From contig NZ_BBWQ01000010.1 in assembly GCF_001463885.1 (NCBI RefSeq), positions 288,526-352,525 on the forward strand: DNA of 64,000 nt, read 5' to 3'. Source of the stretch: Aureimonas altamirensis (GTDB lineage Bacteria; Pseudomonadota; Alphaproteobacteria; Rhizobiales; Rhizobiaceae). A program made the position numbers and the translations under genes. The notes under the pieces are model-generated. The model was not told the DNA's origin. It was given only the letters and a program-made list of their open reading frames with translations, and ran no database searches. Positions within the stretch are counted from its first letter, which is position 1. The number at the start of each line of letters is the position of its first letter. This document shows positions 8,635 to 16,206 of this stretch, piece by piece.

Positions 8635-10059
8635 ATGTTCGATACGTTCGACCCTGTTTTGCTGGCGCGGTTCCAGTTTGCCTTCACCGTTGCGTTCCAC
8701 ATCATCTTCCCCTCCTTCACCATCGGGCTGGCATCCTACCTGGCGGTGCTGAACGGGCTTTGGCTGGGCACGGGCAAGCAGGTGTACCTGACGATCTTCC
8801 AGTACTGGCTGAAGATCTTCGCCGTCTCCTTCGCCATGGGCGTCGTCTCCGGCATCGTCCTGTCGTACCAGTTCGGCACCAACTGGTCCGTCTTCTCCGA
8901 CAGGACCGGGCCCATCCTGGGGCCGATGATGGCCTACGAAGTGCTGTCCGCATTCTTTCTGGAGGCCGGCTTCCTGGGGGTGATGCTGTTCGGCCTCAAC
9001 CGCGTCGGCAAGGGCCTGCACTTCTTTGCCACGCTGATGGTGGCCATCGGCACGCTCGGATCGGCCTTCTGGATCCTGTCGGTCAATTCCTGGATGCAGA
9101 CGCCGGCCGGATTCGCCATCGCCGAAAACGGCCAGTTCGTACCGGTGGACTGGTGGGCCATCGTCTTCAACCCATCCTTCCCCTACCGCCTCGCCCATAT
9201 GGTGCTGGCCGCCTATCTGACCACGGCGCTGGTCGTCGGCGCCGTCGGCGCCTTCCACCTTCTGCGCGACAGGGGCAACGCAGCGGCGCGCACCATGTTT
9301 TCCATGGCGCTCTGGATGGCGACCATCGTTGCGCCGATCCAGATCTTCGCCGGGGATCAGCACGGCTTGAACACGCTGGAGCATCAGCCCGCCAAGGTTG
9401 CCGCGATGGAGGGCCATTTCACCACCAACCGGGACGGCGGCATGCCCCTCACCCTCTTTGGACTTCCCGACATGGAAGCCGGCGAGACGCGCTATGCGGT
9501 GGAGATTCCCAATCTCGGCTCGGTCATCCTGACGCATTCGCTTGACGGCGAAGTGCAAGGCCTCGACGCCTTCCCGAGGGAAGACTGGCCCTATGTGCCC
9601 ATCGTCTTCTTCTCGTTCCGCATCATGGTGGCCATCGGCTTCGCCATACTGGGCCTTGGGCTGTGGGCGCTCTACAGGCGCTTCAGGGGCTCCATCACCA
9701 CCGATACATGGCTGCAGCGGGCAAGCGTCGTGATGGGGCCGATGGGCTTCGTCGCCGTATTGGCCGGCTGGATCACGACGGAGGTCGGCCGCCAGCCCTA
9801 TACGGTCTACGGGCTGCTGCGGACGGCGGAAAGCCATTCGCCCATCGCCGCCGCAGCCGTCGGCGCCAGCCTCATCGCCTTCATCGTCGTCTACTTCATC
9901 GTGTTCGGCACGGGCACGTTCTACATCCTGCGGTCGATGGCCAAGGCACCGTCCGTCTTCGAAGAGGGGCCCGACCCCAGGGAGCCGATCCGCACGGCCG
10001 GCATCACGCCCGGCCAGCAGATGCAGGAAAGCGGCGGCACGACCGCGCCATCGCGTTGA
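8635..10059 (+). CDS. cioA: cytochrome bd-type quinol oxidase subunit I (CioA/CydA)
   Basis: Haem-carrying subunit of the inner-membrane bd oxidase, which passes electrons from quinol to oxygen without pumping protons. The haem b595 ligand histidine is in VAFHIIFPSFTIG near the N terminus, and the conserved acidic region is in AYEVLSAFFLEAGFLG. A second histidine is in YRLAHMVLAAY, and the conserved GW(x)4E(x)GRQPY stretch occurs near 385-400. The Q loop (starting FAGDQHGLNTLEHQPAK) is short, as in the cyanide-insensitive CIO branch; the symbol reflects that. 474 residues. Start chosen from GGGGGA six bases before the ATG. It is followed 12 bases later by subunit II. Confidence 0.95.
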   Translation: MFDTFDPVLLARFQFAFTVAFHIIFPSFTIGLASYLAVLNGLWLGTGKQVYLTIFQYWLKIFAVSFAMGVVSGIVLSYQFGTNWSVFSDRTGPILGPMMAYEVLSAFFLEAGFLGVMLFGLNRVGKGLHFFATLMVAIGTLGSAFWILSVNSWMQTPAGFAIAENGQFVPVDWWAIVFNPSFPYRLAHMVLAAYLTTALVVGAVGAFHLLRDRGNAAARTMFSMALWMATIVAPIQIFAGDQHGLNTLEHQPAKVAAMEGHFTTNRDGGMPLTLFGLPDMEAGETRYAVEIPNLGSVILTHSLDGEVQGLDAFPREDWPYVPIVFFSFRIMVAIGFAILGLGLWALYRRFRGSITTDTWLQRASVVMGPMGFVAVLAGWITTEVGRQPYTVYGLLRTAESHSPIAAAAVGASLIAFIVVYFIVFGTGTFYILRSMAKAPSVFEEGPDPREPIRTAGITPGQQMQESGGTTAPSR

Positions 10060-10071
10060 GGAGACAGAGCC

Positions 10072-11085
10072 ATGGACCTTCCCCTCATCTGGGCCTTCAT
10101 CATCGCCTTCGCCGTGCTGGCCTATGTCGTGCTCGACGGGTTCGACCTCGGCATCGGCATCCTGTTCCCGTTTCTGAAACGGCATGAGAACCGCGATACG
10201 GCGATCAACACCGTCGCGCCCTTCTGGGATGGCAACGAGACGTGGCTGGTCATGGGCGGCGGCGGCCTGTTCGCGGTCTTCCCGCTGGCCTACGCCATCG
10301 TCATGCCGGCGCTCTATGCGCCGATCATCGTCATGCTGCTGGCGCTGATCTTCCGTGGGGTCTCCTTCGAGTTTCGCTTCAAGACGGTGCGGTGGCGCGG
10401 CGTCTGGGACATGGCCTTCTTTCTGGGCTCCCTCATCGCCGCCTTCTCGCAGGGCGTTGCGCTGGGCACCATCGTGCAAGGCATCGAAATCGAAAACCGC
10501 GCCTATGCCGGCGGCTGGTACGACTGGCTGACACCCTTTTCCATCATGACGGGCGTGGCCGTCGTGGTCGGCTATGCGCTTCTCGGCTCGACATGGCTGG
10601 TCATGAAGACGGAAGGCCCGCTGAACCGCCTTGCAGCCCGCTATGCCGAGTTGACGGGCATCGGCACCCTGGCGCTGATCGGCGCGGTCAGCCTTTGGAT
10701 GCCGTTTCTGCAGCAGGCTTTCTATTCGCGCTGGTTCAGTTTTCCGCAGCTCCTGTTCGTCGCGCCAATCCCCGTCCTGCTGCTGGTCTGCGCGCTAAAC
10801 CTGTTCAAAAGCCTGCGCGACCCGATCTCCGCCTACCGCCCATTCCTGTCGGCGCTCGGCCTCTTCGTCCTGTCCTATATCGGCATCGGCATCAGCTTCT
10901 ATCCCAACATGCTGCCGCCCGAACTGACGATCTGGCAGGCCGCCGCCCCGGACGAAAGCCTGGCCTTCGTGCTGGTCGGCGCGGCGGTGCTGGTGCCGAT
11001 GATCCTGGCCTATACCGCATATTCCTACTGGACCTTCAGGGGCAAGGTGCGGGAAGGCGAAGGCTATCATCAGCATGGGCACTGA
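10072..11085 (+). CDS. cioB: cytochrome bd-type quinol oxidase subunit II (CioB/CydB)
   Basis: Second large membrane subunit of the bd oxidase. It shows the family N terminus with VLDGFDLGIGILFPF (residues 20-34) and the conserved FWDGNETWLVMGGGGLFAVFP at about 51-71. Eight or nine hydrophobic segments span the 337 residues, and the C terminus is histidine-rich (YHQHGH). The start has GGAG in the cioA stop region about a dozen bases upstream. It is clearly co-transcribed with cioA and the following DUF2474 gene. Confidence 0.96.
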   Translation: MDLPLIWAFIIAFAVLAYVVLDGFDLGIGILFPFLKRHENRDTAINTVAPFWDGNETWLVMGGGGLFAVFPLAYAIVMPALYAPIIVMLLALIFRGVSFEFRFKTVRWRGVWDMAFFLGSLIAAFSQGVALGTIVQGIEIENRAYAGGWYDWLTPFSIMTGVAVVVGYALLGSTWLVMKTEGPLNRLAARYAELTGIGTLALIGAVSLWMPFLQQAFYSRWFSFPQLLFVAPIPVLLLVCALNLFKSLRDPISAYRPFLSALGLFVLSYIGIGISFYPNMLPPELTIWQAAAPDESLAFVLVGAAVLVPMILAYTAYSYWTFRGKVREGEGYHQHGH

Positions 11086-11091
11086 CCGACA

Positions 11092-11196
11092 ATGAACCGC
11101 CGCCTGTCGCAGATCCTCTGGTTCATCGGGCTGTGGACGGCCAGCATCGTGGCCCTCAGCATCGTCGCCTACGGCATCAGGGCCATGATCCTGTAG
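11092..11196 (+). CDS. DUF2474 small membrane protein, CydX-like
   Basis: A 34-residue protein of one N-terminal arginine pair (MNRRLSQ) and one transmembrane helix (ILWFIGLWTASIVALSIVAYG). The sequence and its place directly behind cioB (six bases) match the DUF2474 family, which accompanies bd oxidases and is thought to play the CydX-like role of stabilising the oxidase. It has no other features. It is too short for ordinary gene prediction and easily missed. Confidence 0.85.
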   Translation: MNRRLSQILWFIGLWTASIVALSIVAYGIRAMIL

Positions 11197-11205
11197 CCGA
11201 AGGCC

Positions 11206-11233
11206 ATCCGCGTGCCTTTGGCGCAACGCGGAT
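11206..11233. terminator. inverted repeat between convergent cio and udgX ends
   Basis: Perfect 8-base arms ATCCGCGT (11206-11213) and ACGCGGAT (11226-11233) around a 12-base spacer, which itself contains GCC-TTT-GGC. It lies in the 43 bases between the 3' ends of two convergent units, so a bidirectional transcription stop is plausible. No T tract follows on either strand, so a standard intrinsic terminator is not shown. Confidence 0.45.
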
Positions 11234-11239
11234 CGACGG

Positions 11240-12712
11240 TCAGGCGGCGATGGAGGGTACCGTGTCGCGCACCAGCGCCATATCGGCGTGGAAGGCCCGT
11301 TGCTCGGCTTCCTGGGCAGCCCGGTCGGGCAGCCGCAGGATGTAGGCGGGGTGCACCGTCACCAGAAGCCGCGTATCGGCATCCAGGTCGATCAGCCGCG
11401 AGCGCGTATCGCGGATGGTCACAGCCTTCCCCAGCACCGCCGTTGCCGCCGTCGCGCCCAGCGCCACGATCAGTTTCGGACGGATCAGCTCGCGCTCGAT
11501 ATCCAGCCACCACCGGCACATCTTCACTTCGCCCGCATTTGGCTTCTGGTGGATGCGCCGCTTGCCGCGCGGCGTAAACTTGAAATGCTTGACCGCATTG
11601 GTGACGTAGACCTGCGACCGGTCCAGCCCCGCTTCCGCCAGCGCCCTGTCGAACACCTTGCCGGCCGGGCCGACGAAGGGCTCGCCGGCAAGATCCTCCT
11701 GGTCGCCGGGTTGCTCGCCGACGAAAAGGACGGGCGCGTCGGCCGGCCCGCTGCCGAACACGGTCTGCGTCGCAGGCTCCCACAGCGGGCAGGCGCGGCA
11801 CCGCGATGCCTGCTCGCGTGCTTCCTCGATATCCTCCGGACGCCGGTTGAAGCCTGCGAAGGCTTCTTCCACAGGCTGCGCGGCTTTCGTCATGGCTGCC
11901 TTCTCCGCATGGCGCTCATGGCGCAGACCCGGCATCGTGGGTGCGGTTTCCAGCATGCGGCGCGCCGCCTCTTCCGCGCCCTGCACCAGCGGGCGTATCA
12001 ACTGTGCCTCGGGCAGATTATGCCAGTACTTGCGCGGCATCTCCGATTGCATCGCCTTCACCTTCAACCGGGCCGGATTGAAGATCGAGACATAATAGGT
12101 CAGCCACAATGCCTCGACGGCATCCTCGTCCGGCTTGTCGCTGGCCAGCGCCGGCGGGCCGAACTGCAGTTCAGTTCCATTCCAGTGGGCAGAGCGAAGC
12201 GGCGTCAGAAGCGTCCACTCCATGCCGGTAAAGCGCCGCGTAAAAAACGGCGCGGTCAGTTCCACCGTGTGATGGAACGGCTCGAACCAGGCTATGTAAT
12301 GCGCCGCGCCATTGTCGCCCGGCACCTCGCGGAAGCGCACGAAGGCCTTCATCTTGTGGCTGTCCCGCAGAACCGATTTCTGCATGTCCTGCGCACGCCG
12401 CACTTCCGGGTCGGACGCAACCTCCAGCAGGCGGCGATCCGTCTGCAACCGCCAGAGCAGGCTATACAGCAGCAGAAACCGTTGCGGATCGCGGTTGCAG
12501 GCGGCGTTTCGGGCAAGGTCGATGAAACCGCGCGGCACCTTGGGCGGCGGCGCGCCACCCGGCTTCTGCGGCAGCGGCTCGCCGAACAGGGCGCCCTCGC
12601 CCTCCACCACGAAGCTCATCGCCTCCGGCGTCAGCTCATGCGACAGCGCAATCCGGGCCGCTTCGCGCCAGCCATCGAAATCGGCCGGATGGGACAGGGT
12701 GGCGGCGAACAT
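11240..12712 (-). CDS. udgX: DUF4130-UdgX fusion, uracil-DNA-linking protein
   Basis: Two-domain protein of 490 residues. Residues 1 to about 255 match DUF4130, with KAFVRFREV at 122-130 and MPRKYWHNLPEA at 225-236. Residues 290-490 are a UdgX-type uracil-DNA glycosylase-fold domain, with GEQPGDQED at 332-340, the UdgX-specific insert KRRIHQKP at 384-391, and HPAYILRLPD at 454-463. In characterised UdgX the histidine of KRRIH forms a covalent bond with the abasic sugar after uracil removal; here it would be H388. Cysteines 305, 308 and 399 are probable Fe-S ligands. It lies one base downstream of the radical SAM gene, so both are read from one message. The DUF4130 role is unknown. Confidence 0.94.
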   Translation of the reverse strand: MFAATLSHPADFDGWREAARIALSHELTPEAMSFVVEGEGALFGEPLPQKPGGAPPPKVPRGFIDLARNAACNRDPQRFLLLYSLLWRLQTDRRLLEVASDPEVRRAQDMQKSVLRDSHKMKAFVRFREVPGDNGAAHYIAWFEPFHHTVELTAPFFTRRFTGMEWTLLTPLRSAHWNGTELQFGPPALASDKPDEDAVEALWLTYYVSIFNPARLKVKAMQSEMPRKYWHNLPEAQLIRPLVQGAEEAARRMLETAPTMPGLRHERHAEKAAMTKAAQPVEEAFAGFNRRPEDIEEAREQASRCRACPLWEPATQTVFGSGPADAPVLFVGEQPGDQEDLAGEPFVGPAGKVFDRALAEAGLDRSQVYVTNAVKHFKFTPRGKRRIHQKPNAGEVKMCRWWLDIERELIRPKLIVALGATAATAVLGKAVTIRDTRSRLIDLDADTRLLVTVHPAYILRLPDRAAQEAEQRAFHADMALVRDTVPSIAA

Positions 12713-12713
12713 C

Positions 12714-13949
12714 TCAGAACAGGCTCAATTGCTGCGCCGGCGGCACCAGCGCATCGCGTAGATGCGCGCTGTCCGTCAGTCCGCCGGGTGTCCAGTCGAG
12801 CGCGGATATGAAGGGGCGCACCTTCGAAACGGATTGGCAAAGCCGGCCGATATCGTCCAGCCGCAGGGTACGATGGCGGCGCGTGGACAGGATGCGATTG
12901 ACGGACTTCGTGCCAAAGCCTGGAACCCGCAACAGCATCTCCCGGTCGGCCCGGTTGACGTCGACGGGGAAACGCTCCCTGTTCTTCAGTGCCCAGGCCA
13001 GCTTCGGGTCGATGGCAAGATCCAGCATGCCATCCGTTCCGCCGGCGACGATTTCCGACCGTTCGAAGCCATAGAAGCGCAACAGCCAGTCTGCCTGGTA
13101 TAGCCTATGCTCGCGCATCAAAGGCGGGCGGGCCAGCGGCAGCCGGCTGGACGCATCCGGAATGGGCGAAAACGCCGAGTAATACACGCGCTTCAACCGG
13201 AACGAGCCGTAGAGATTTTCCGACCGCGCCAATATGGCGTCGTCGTCCGCCCCGTCGGCGCCGACGATCATCTGCGTCGACTGCCCCGCCGGTGCAAAGC
13301 GCCGCGGCTTCGCCTTCGCTTTCTTTTCCGGCTCACCCTCTTCGATCTTCAATCGCAGATGGCCCATGGACCGGCGGATATCGCGCGGGTTCTTTTCAGG
13401 AGCGAACTGCGACAGGGCGATATCGGTCGGCAACTCGATGTTGACGGACAGGCGATCGGCATAAAGCCCCGCCTCTTCCATCAGTTGCGGTGACGCTTCC
13501 GGAATGGCTTTCAGGTGGATATAGCCTGCGAAATTATGGTCGAGCCGCAGGGACTTCGCCACGCGCACCATCTCTTCCATCGTATAATCGGAATTGCGGA
13601 TGATGCCGGACGACAGGAACAGGCCTTCGATGTAATTGCGACGATAGAAGTTGAGCGTCAGATCGACGACCTCTTCCACGGAAAACCGCGCCCGGGCCAC
13701 ATTCGACGAATGGCGGTTTACGCAGTAGACGCAATCGTAGATGCAGAAATTCGTCAGCAGGATCTTCAGCAACGAAATGCATCGTCCATCCGGCGCATAG
13801 GCGTGGCAGATGCCGGACCCCTCGGTAGAGCCGATGCCTCCGCTTTTCAGCGAATTGCGTTTGACCGTCCCGCTCGACGCGCAGGAAGCATCGTATTTCG
13901 CGGCGTCGCTCAAAATTGCGAGTTTGTCGAGAAGTGTCGTTCGGGCCAT
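12714..13949 (-). CDS. putative DNA modification/repair radical SAM protein
   Basis: Radical SAM enzyme of the family repeatedly found beside UdgX. The [4Fe-4S]-binding CxxxCxxC is CIYDCVYC at residues 69-76. A charged, lysine-rich insert follows at about 203-217. A helix-hairpin-helix-like segment (REMLLRVPGFGTKSVNRIL) is at 336-354, as in non-specific DNA-binding modules. The final residues QQLSLF (406-411) match the bacterial sliding-clamp-binding consensus. The substrate is unknown. It is the first gene of the operon with udgX. The ATG at 13949 has no strong Shine-Dalgarno. A LexA-type box lies 16 bases upstream, so SOS control is likely. Damage repair or base modification is inferred, not shown. 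Confidence 0.9.
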   Translation of the reverse strand: MARTTLLDKLAILSDAAKYDASCASSGTVKRNSLKSGGIGSTEGSGICHAYAPDGRCISLLKILLTNFCIYDCVYCVNRHSSNVARARFSVEEVVDLTLNFYRRNYIEGLFLSSGIIRNSDYTMEEMVRVAKSLRLDHNFAGYIHLKAIPEASPQLMEEAGLYADRLSVNIELPTDIALSQFAPEKNPRDIRRSMGHLRLKIEEGEPEKKAKAKPRRFAPAGQSTQMIVGADGADDDAILARSENLYGSFRLKRVYYSAFSPIPDASSRLPLARPPLMREHRLYQADWLLRFYGFERSEIVAGGTDGMLDLAIDPKLAWALKNRERFPVDVNRADREMLLRVPGFGTKSVNRILSTRRHRTLRLDDIGRLCQSVSKVRPFISALDWTPGGLTDSAHLRDALVPPAQQLSLF

Positions 13950-13965
13950 GGACAGAGCATATACC

Positions 13966-13980
13966 GTTCGCTCTTTGTTC
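13966..13980. promoter_or_regulatory. putative LexA (SOS) box
   Basis: The plus strand reads GTTC-GCTCTTT-GTTC, an exact match to the alphaproteobacterial LexA operator GTTC-N7-GTTC. On the sense strand of the downstream gene it reads GAAC-N7-GAAC. It ends 16 bases before the start codon of the radical SAM gene, where a repressor would block transcription. The site also faces tamA, but that start is 225 bases away. The match is seen directly; LexA binding is inferred. Confidence 0.75.
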
Positions 13981-14205
13981 TATCCAGTGACTCATTGTCG
14001 CGCAACACCCGCCATTGCGGTTAATGCTTGGTAAATGGGGCGCGGAGGCCCTGTGGGCACGGCTTTCGCCGCTGGTGGACAGATGCGCGCAGTGTGGCGC
14101 AAGTCCCACAAAAGCTTCATGGAATGCCCCCGGGGGTGCGCATCGTAGGTTGTCATTTACCGCATGCCCGGCATTTTACCGGATGCGCTCGGGGGAGCGT
14201 GACGT
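13981..14205 (+). promoter_or_regulatory. tamA upstream region
   Basis: The rest of the 256-base gap between the divergent radical SAM and tamA genes. It contains a ten-base CCCCCGGGGG palindrome near 14128-14137 and a strong ribosome binding site (GGGGGAG at 14190-14196) before the tamA ATG. The -10/-35 elements cannot be assigned with confidence, and no coding potential is seen. Confidence 0.35.
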
Positions 14206-16206
14206 ATGAAGGGGGAATGTCTCCAGCATTCCAAACGGCGGAAAGTGATTGCGAACGTGCCTTTGCGTAGAACGGGCATCGTCCTGACCTTGATGGCTTC
14301 GACCATGTGTTCCGCCCTTCTGGCCGGAACGCCATCGGCGCACGCCTTCGAGCTGTTCGGATTCAAGTTCTTCGAAGGCGAGGATGATTCCGATCCGATC
14401 CTCGATCCGGTCAACTACTCTGTCACACTAACGCTGACACAGCCTGTCGACGGGCTTGAAGATGCGTTGGAAGCCGCCTCCACGCTGATCTCCGACGAAG
14501 ACGAGCCGGTGTCCGGCTCGCTCGGCCTGCTGGCCAAGGCGCGCAACGACCGCAAGCGGCTGGTTGCCGCCTTGTACGAAAATTCCCGCTATGACGGCAT
14601 CGTCACCATCCGCATCGAGGGGCAGGATATCGCCACCCTGCCGCCGGACACGGCCTTCAATACGGCAGGCACGGTGCCCGTAACCATCACCGTGGAACCG
14701 GGGCAGCTTTACAAGGTCGGCCGCGTGGCGATCACCACGGACGGCCCTCCCGTGGTGGACCCGGCGGAGTACGAGCTGACCCGTGGCTCTGCGGCGGATT
14801 CGACACGGATCCTTTCGACGCAGAACCGCATCTACCGCGATATCGAGGATACGGGACGCCCCTTCGCGGCCGTCACCCACCGCGACGTCATCGCCGATTC
14901 GGCGCGCGGCGAACTGGACTACGAACTGTCGCTCTCTCCCGGGCAGCGCGTGCCCTTCGGCGTAACGAGCGTCAAGGGAACGGAGGCCGTACGCCCCGGT
15001 TTCGTCGCCTACATGGCCGGCATTCGCCCCGGCACGGTCTACTCGCGCCAGGAGCTGGCCGACGCGCGCGAGCGCCTGTCCAAACTGAACGTCTTTTCCA
15101 GCGTCAATGTGCGGCCCGACAACGGCCAGGTGGCCGATGGGACGCTGCCCGTGATGATCGAGGTGGCGGAACGCCCCTTCCGCCTGTTCGGTGCGGGCGC
15201 CACCTTCTCCAATACCGACGGCGCCGGCGTGAACGCCTACTGGCAGCACCGCAACCTGTTCGGCGGGGCCGAGAGCCTGCGCATCGAAGGCGCGGTGACG
15301 CGCATCGGCGCAAACGAGATTTCCGATACCGGCCGCGAGACCGACGGGTTCGACTATCGCGGGTCCGCCGTCTTCCGCAAGCCGGGCGTGCTCGGCCCGG
15401 ATTCGGTCTATATCGGCTCGCTGACCGCGCTGCGCGAGCAGCCGCTTGCCTATGACCGCGCGTCGGTGGCGGGCTACAGCGGCGTCGAATATCGCATCGA
15501 CAAGCAACAATCCGTCACGGCCGGCATCCTCATCGAATATGAGGAGATCGAGGACTATCTCGGCAAGGAAGACTTCCTGATCGGGTCGGTGCCGCTCAGC
15601 TATACCTACGACGCGCGCGACAACGAGTTGAACCCCACCGGCGGCTACCTGCTGAAGGCGACGGCGGAACCCTCCTACGATGCGTTGAACTCCGTGCCCT
15701 TCTTCAAGGCCCGTGGCGATGCCTCGGCCTACCTGTCCTTCGACGAGGGCGGCAGGTTCGTGGCGGCCGGGCGGGTGGCATACGGCACCATCCTCGGCGC
15801 CGACCTCGAGGACGTGCCGAACGACCGGCGGTTCTATGCCGGCGGCGGCGGCTCGGTCCGCGGCTATGTCTACCAGTCGATCGGGCCATACTTCCCGAGC
15901 TTCGCCCTGCCCGGCACCAACCCCAATTTCGTCGATACGCCGACCGGCGGTCTGTCGCTGTTCGAGGCCTCGCTGGAGCTGCGTATCGGCATCACGGAAA
16001 CCATACAGATCGTACCCTTTGTGGACGGCGGAACGGTTTCCGACGATCTTTTCCCCGATTTCGGCGAGTTCAAGATCGGCGCTGGCGTCGGCGCCCGCTA
16101 CCTCACAAGCTTTGGCCCGATCCGCGTCGATGTCGGCATTCCGCTCGATCCCGGTCCGCGCGACGGCGATTTCCAGATTTACGCAGGCATAGGGCAGTCG
16201 TTCTGA
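14206..16206 (+). CDS. tamA: outer membrane translocation/assembly protein TamA
   Basis: Omp85-family protein of the TAM complex in the outer membrane, working with TamB in outer-membrane assembly. A long basic N-region is followed by a hydrophobic signal core ending near TPSAHA|FELFGF (about residue 48). POTRA-like repeats follow to about 330, for example VPVTITVEPGQLYKVGRVAI and VPFGVTSVKGTEAVRPGFVAYMAGI. The C-terminal barrel carries the surface-antigen signature with RRFYAGGGGSVRGY near 544-557 and ends in GQSF with a terminal aromatic residue. 666 residues is typical. GGGGGAG precedes the ATG. The stop overlaps the tamB start by one base. Confidence 0.95.
   Translation: MKGECLQHSKRRKVIANVPLRRTGIVLTLMASTMCSALLAGTPSAHAFELFGFKFFEGEDDSDPILDPVNYSVTLTLTQPVDGLEDALEAASTLISDEDEPVSGSLGLLAKARNDRKRLVAALYENSRYDGIVTIRIEGQDIATLPPDTAFNTAGTVPVTITVEPGQLYKVGRVAITTDGPPVVDPAEYELTRGSAADSTRILSTQNRIYRDIEDTGRPFAAVTHRDVIADSARGELDYELSLSPGQRVPFGVTSVKGTEAVRPGFVAYMAGIRPGTVYSRQELADARERLSKLNVFSSVNVRPDNGQVADGTLPVMIEVAERPFRLFGAGATFSNTDGAGVNAYWQHRNLFGGAESLRIEGAVTRIGANEISDTGRETDGFDYRGSAVFRKPGVLGPDSVYIGSLTALREQPLAYDRASVAGYSGVEYRIDKQQSVTAGILIEYEEIEDYLGKEDFLIGSVPLSYTYDARDNELNPTGGYLLKATAEPSYDALNSVPFFKARGDASAYLSFDEGGRFVAAGRVAYGTILGADLEDVPNDRRFYAGGGGSVRGYVYQSIGPYFPSFALPGTNPNFVDTPTGGLSLFEASLELRIGITETIQIVPFVDGGTVSDDLFPDFGEFKIGAGVGARYLTSFGPIRVDVGIPLDPGPRDGDFQIYAGIGQSF

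Noticed and set aside
8575..10479. 634-codon minus-strand open frame opposite cioA-cioB
   Set aside because: It spans two genes with strong family motifs on the plus strand and encodes a low-complexity charged sequence, a usual result of high GC content.
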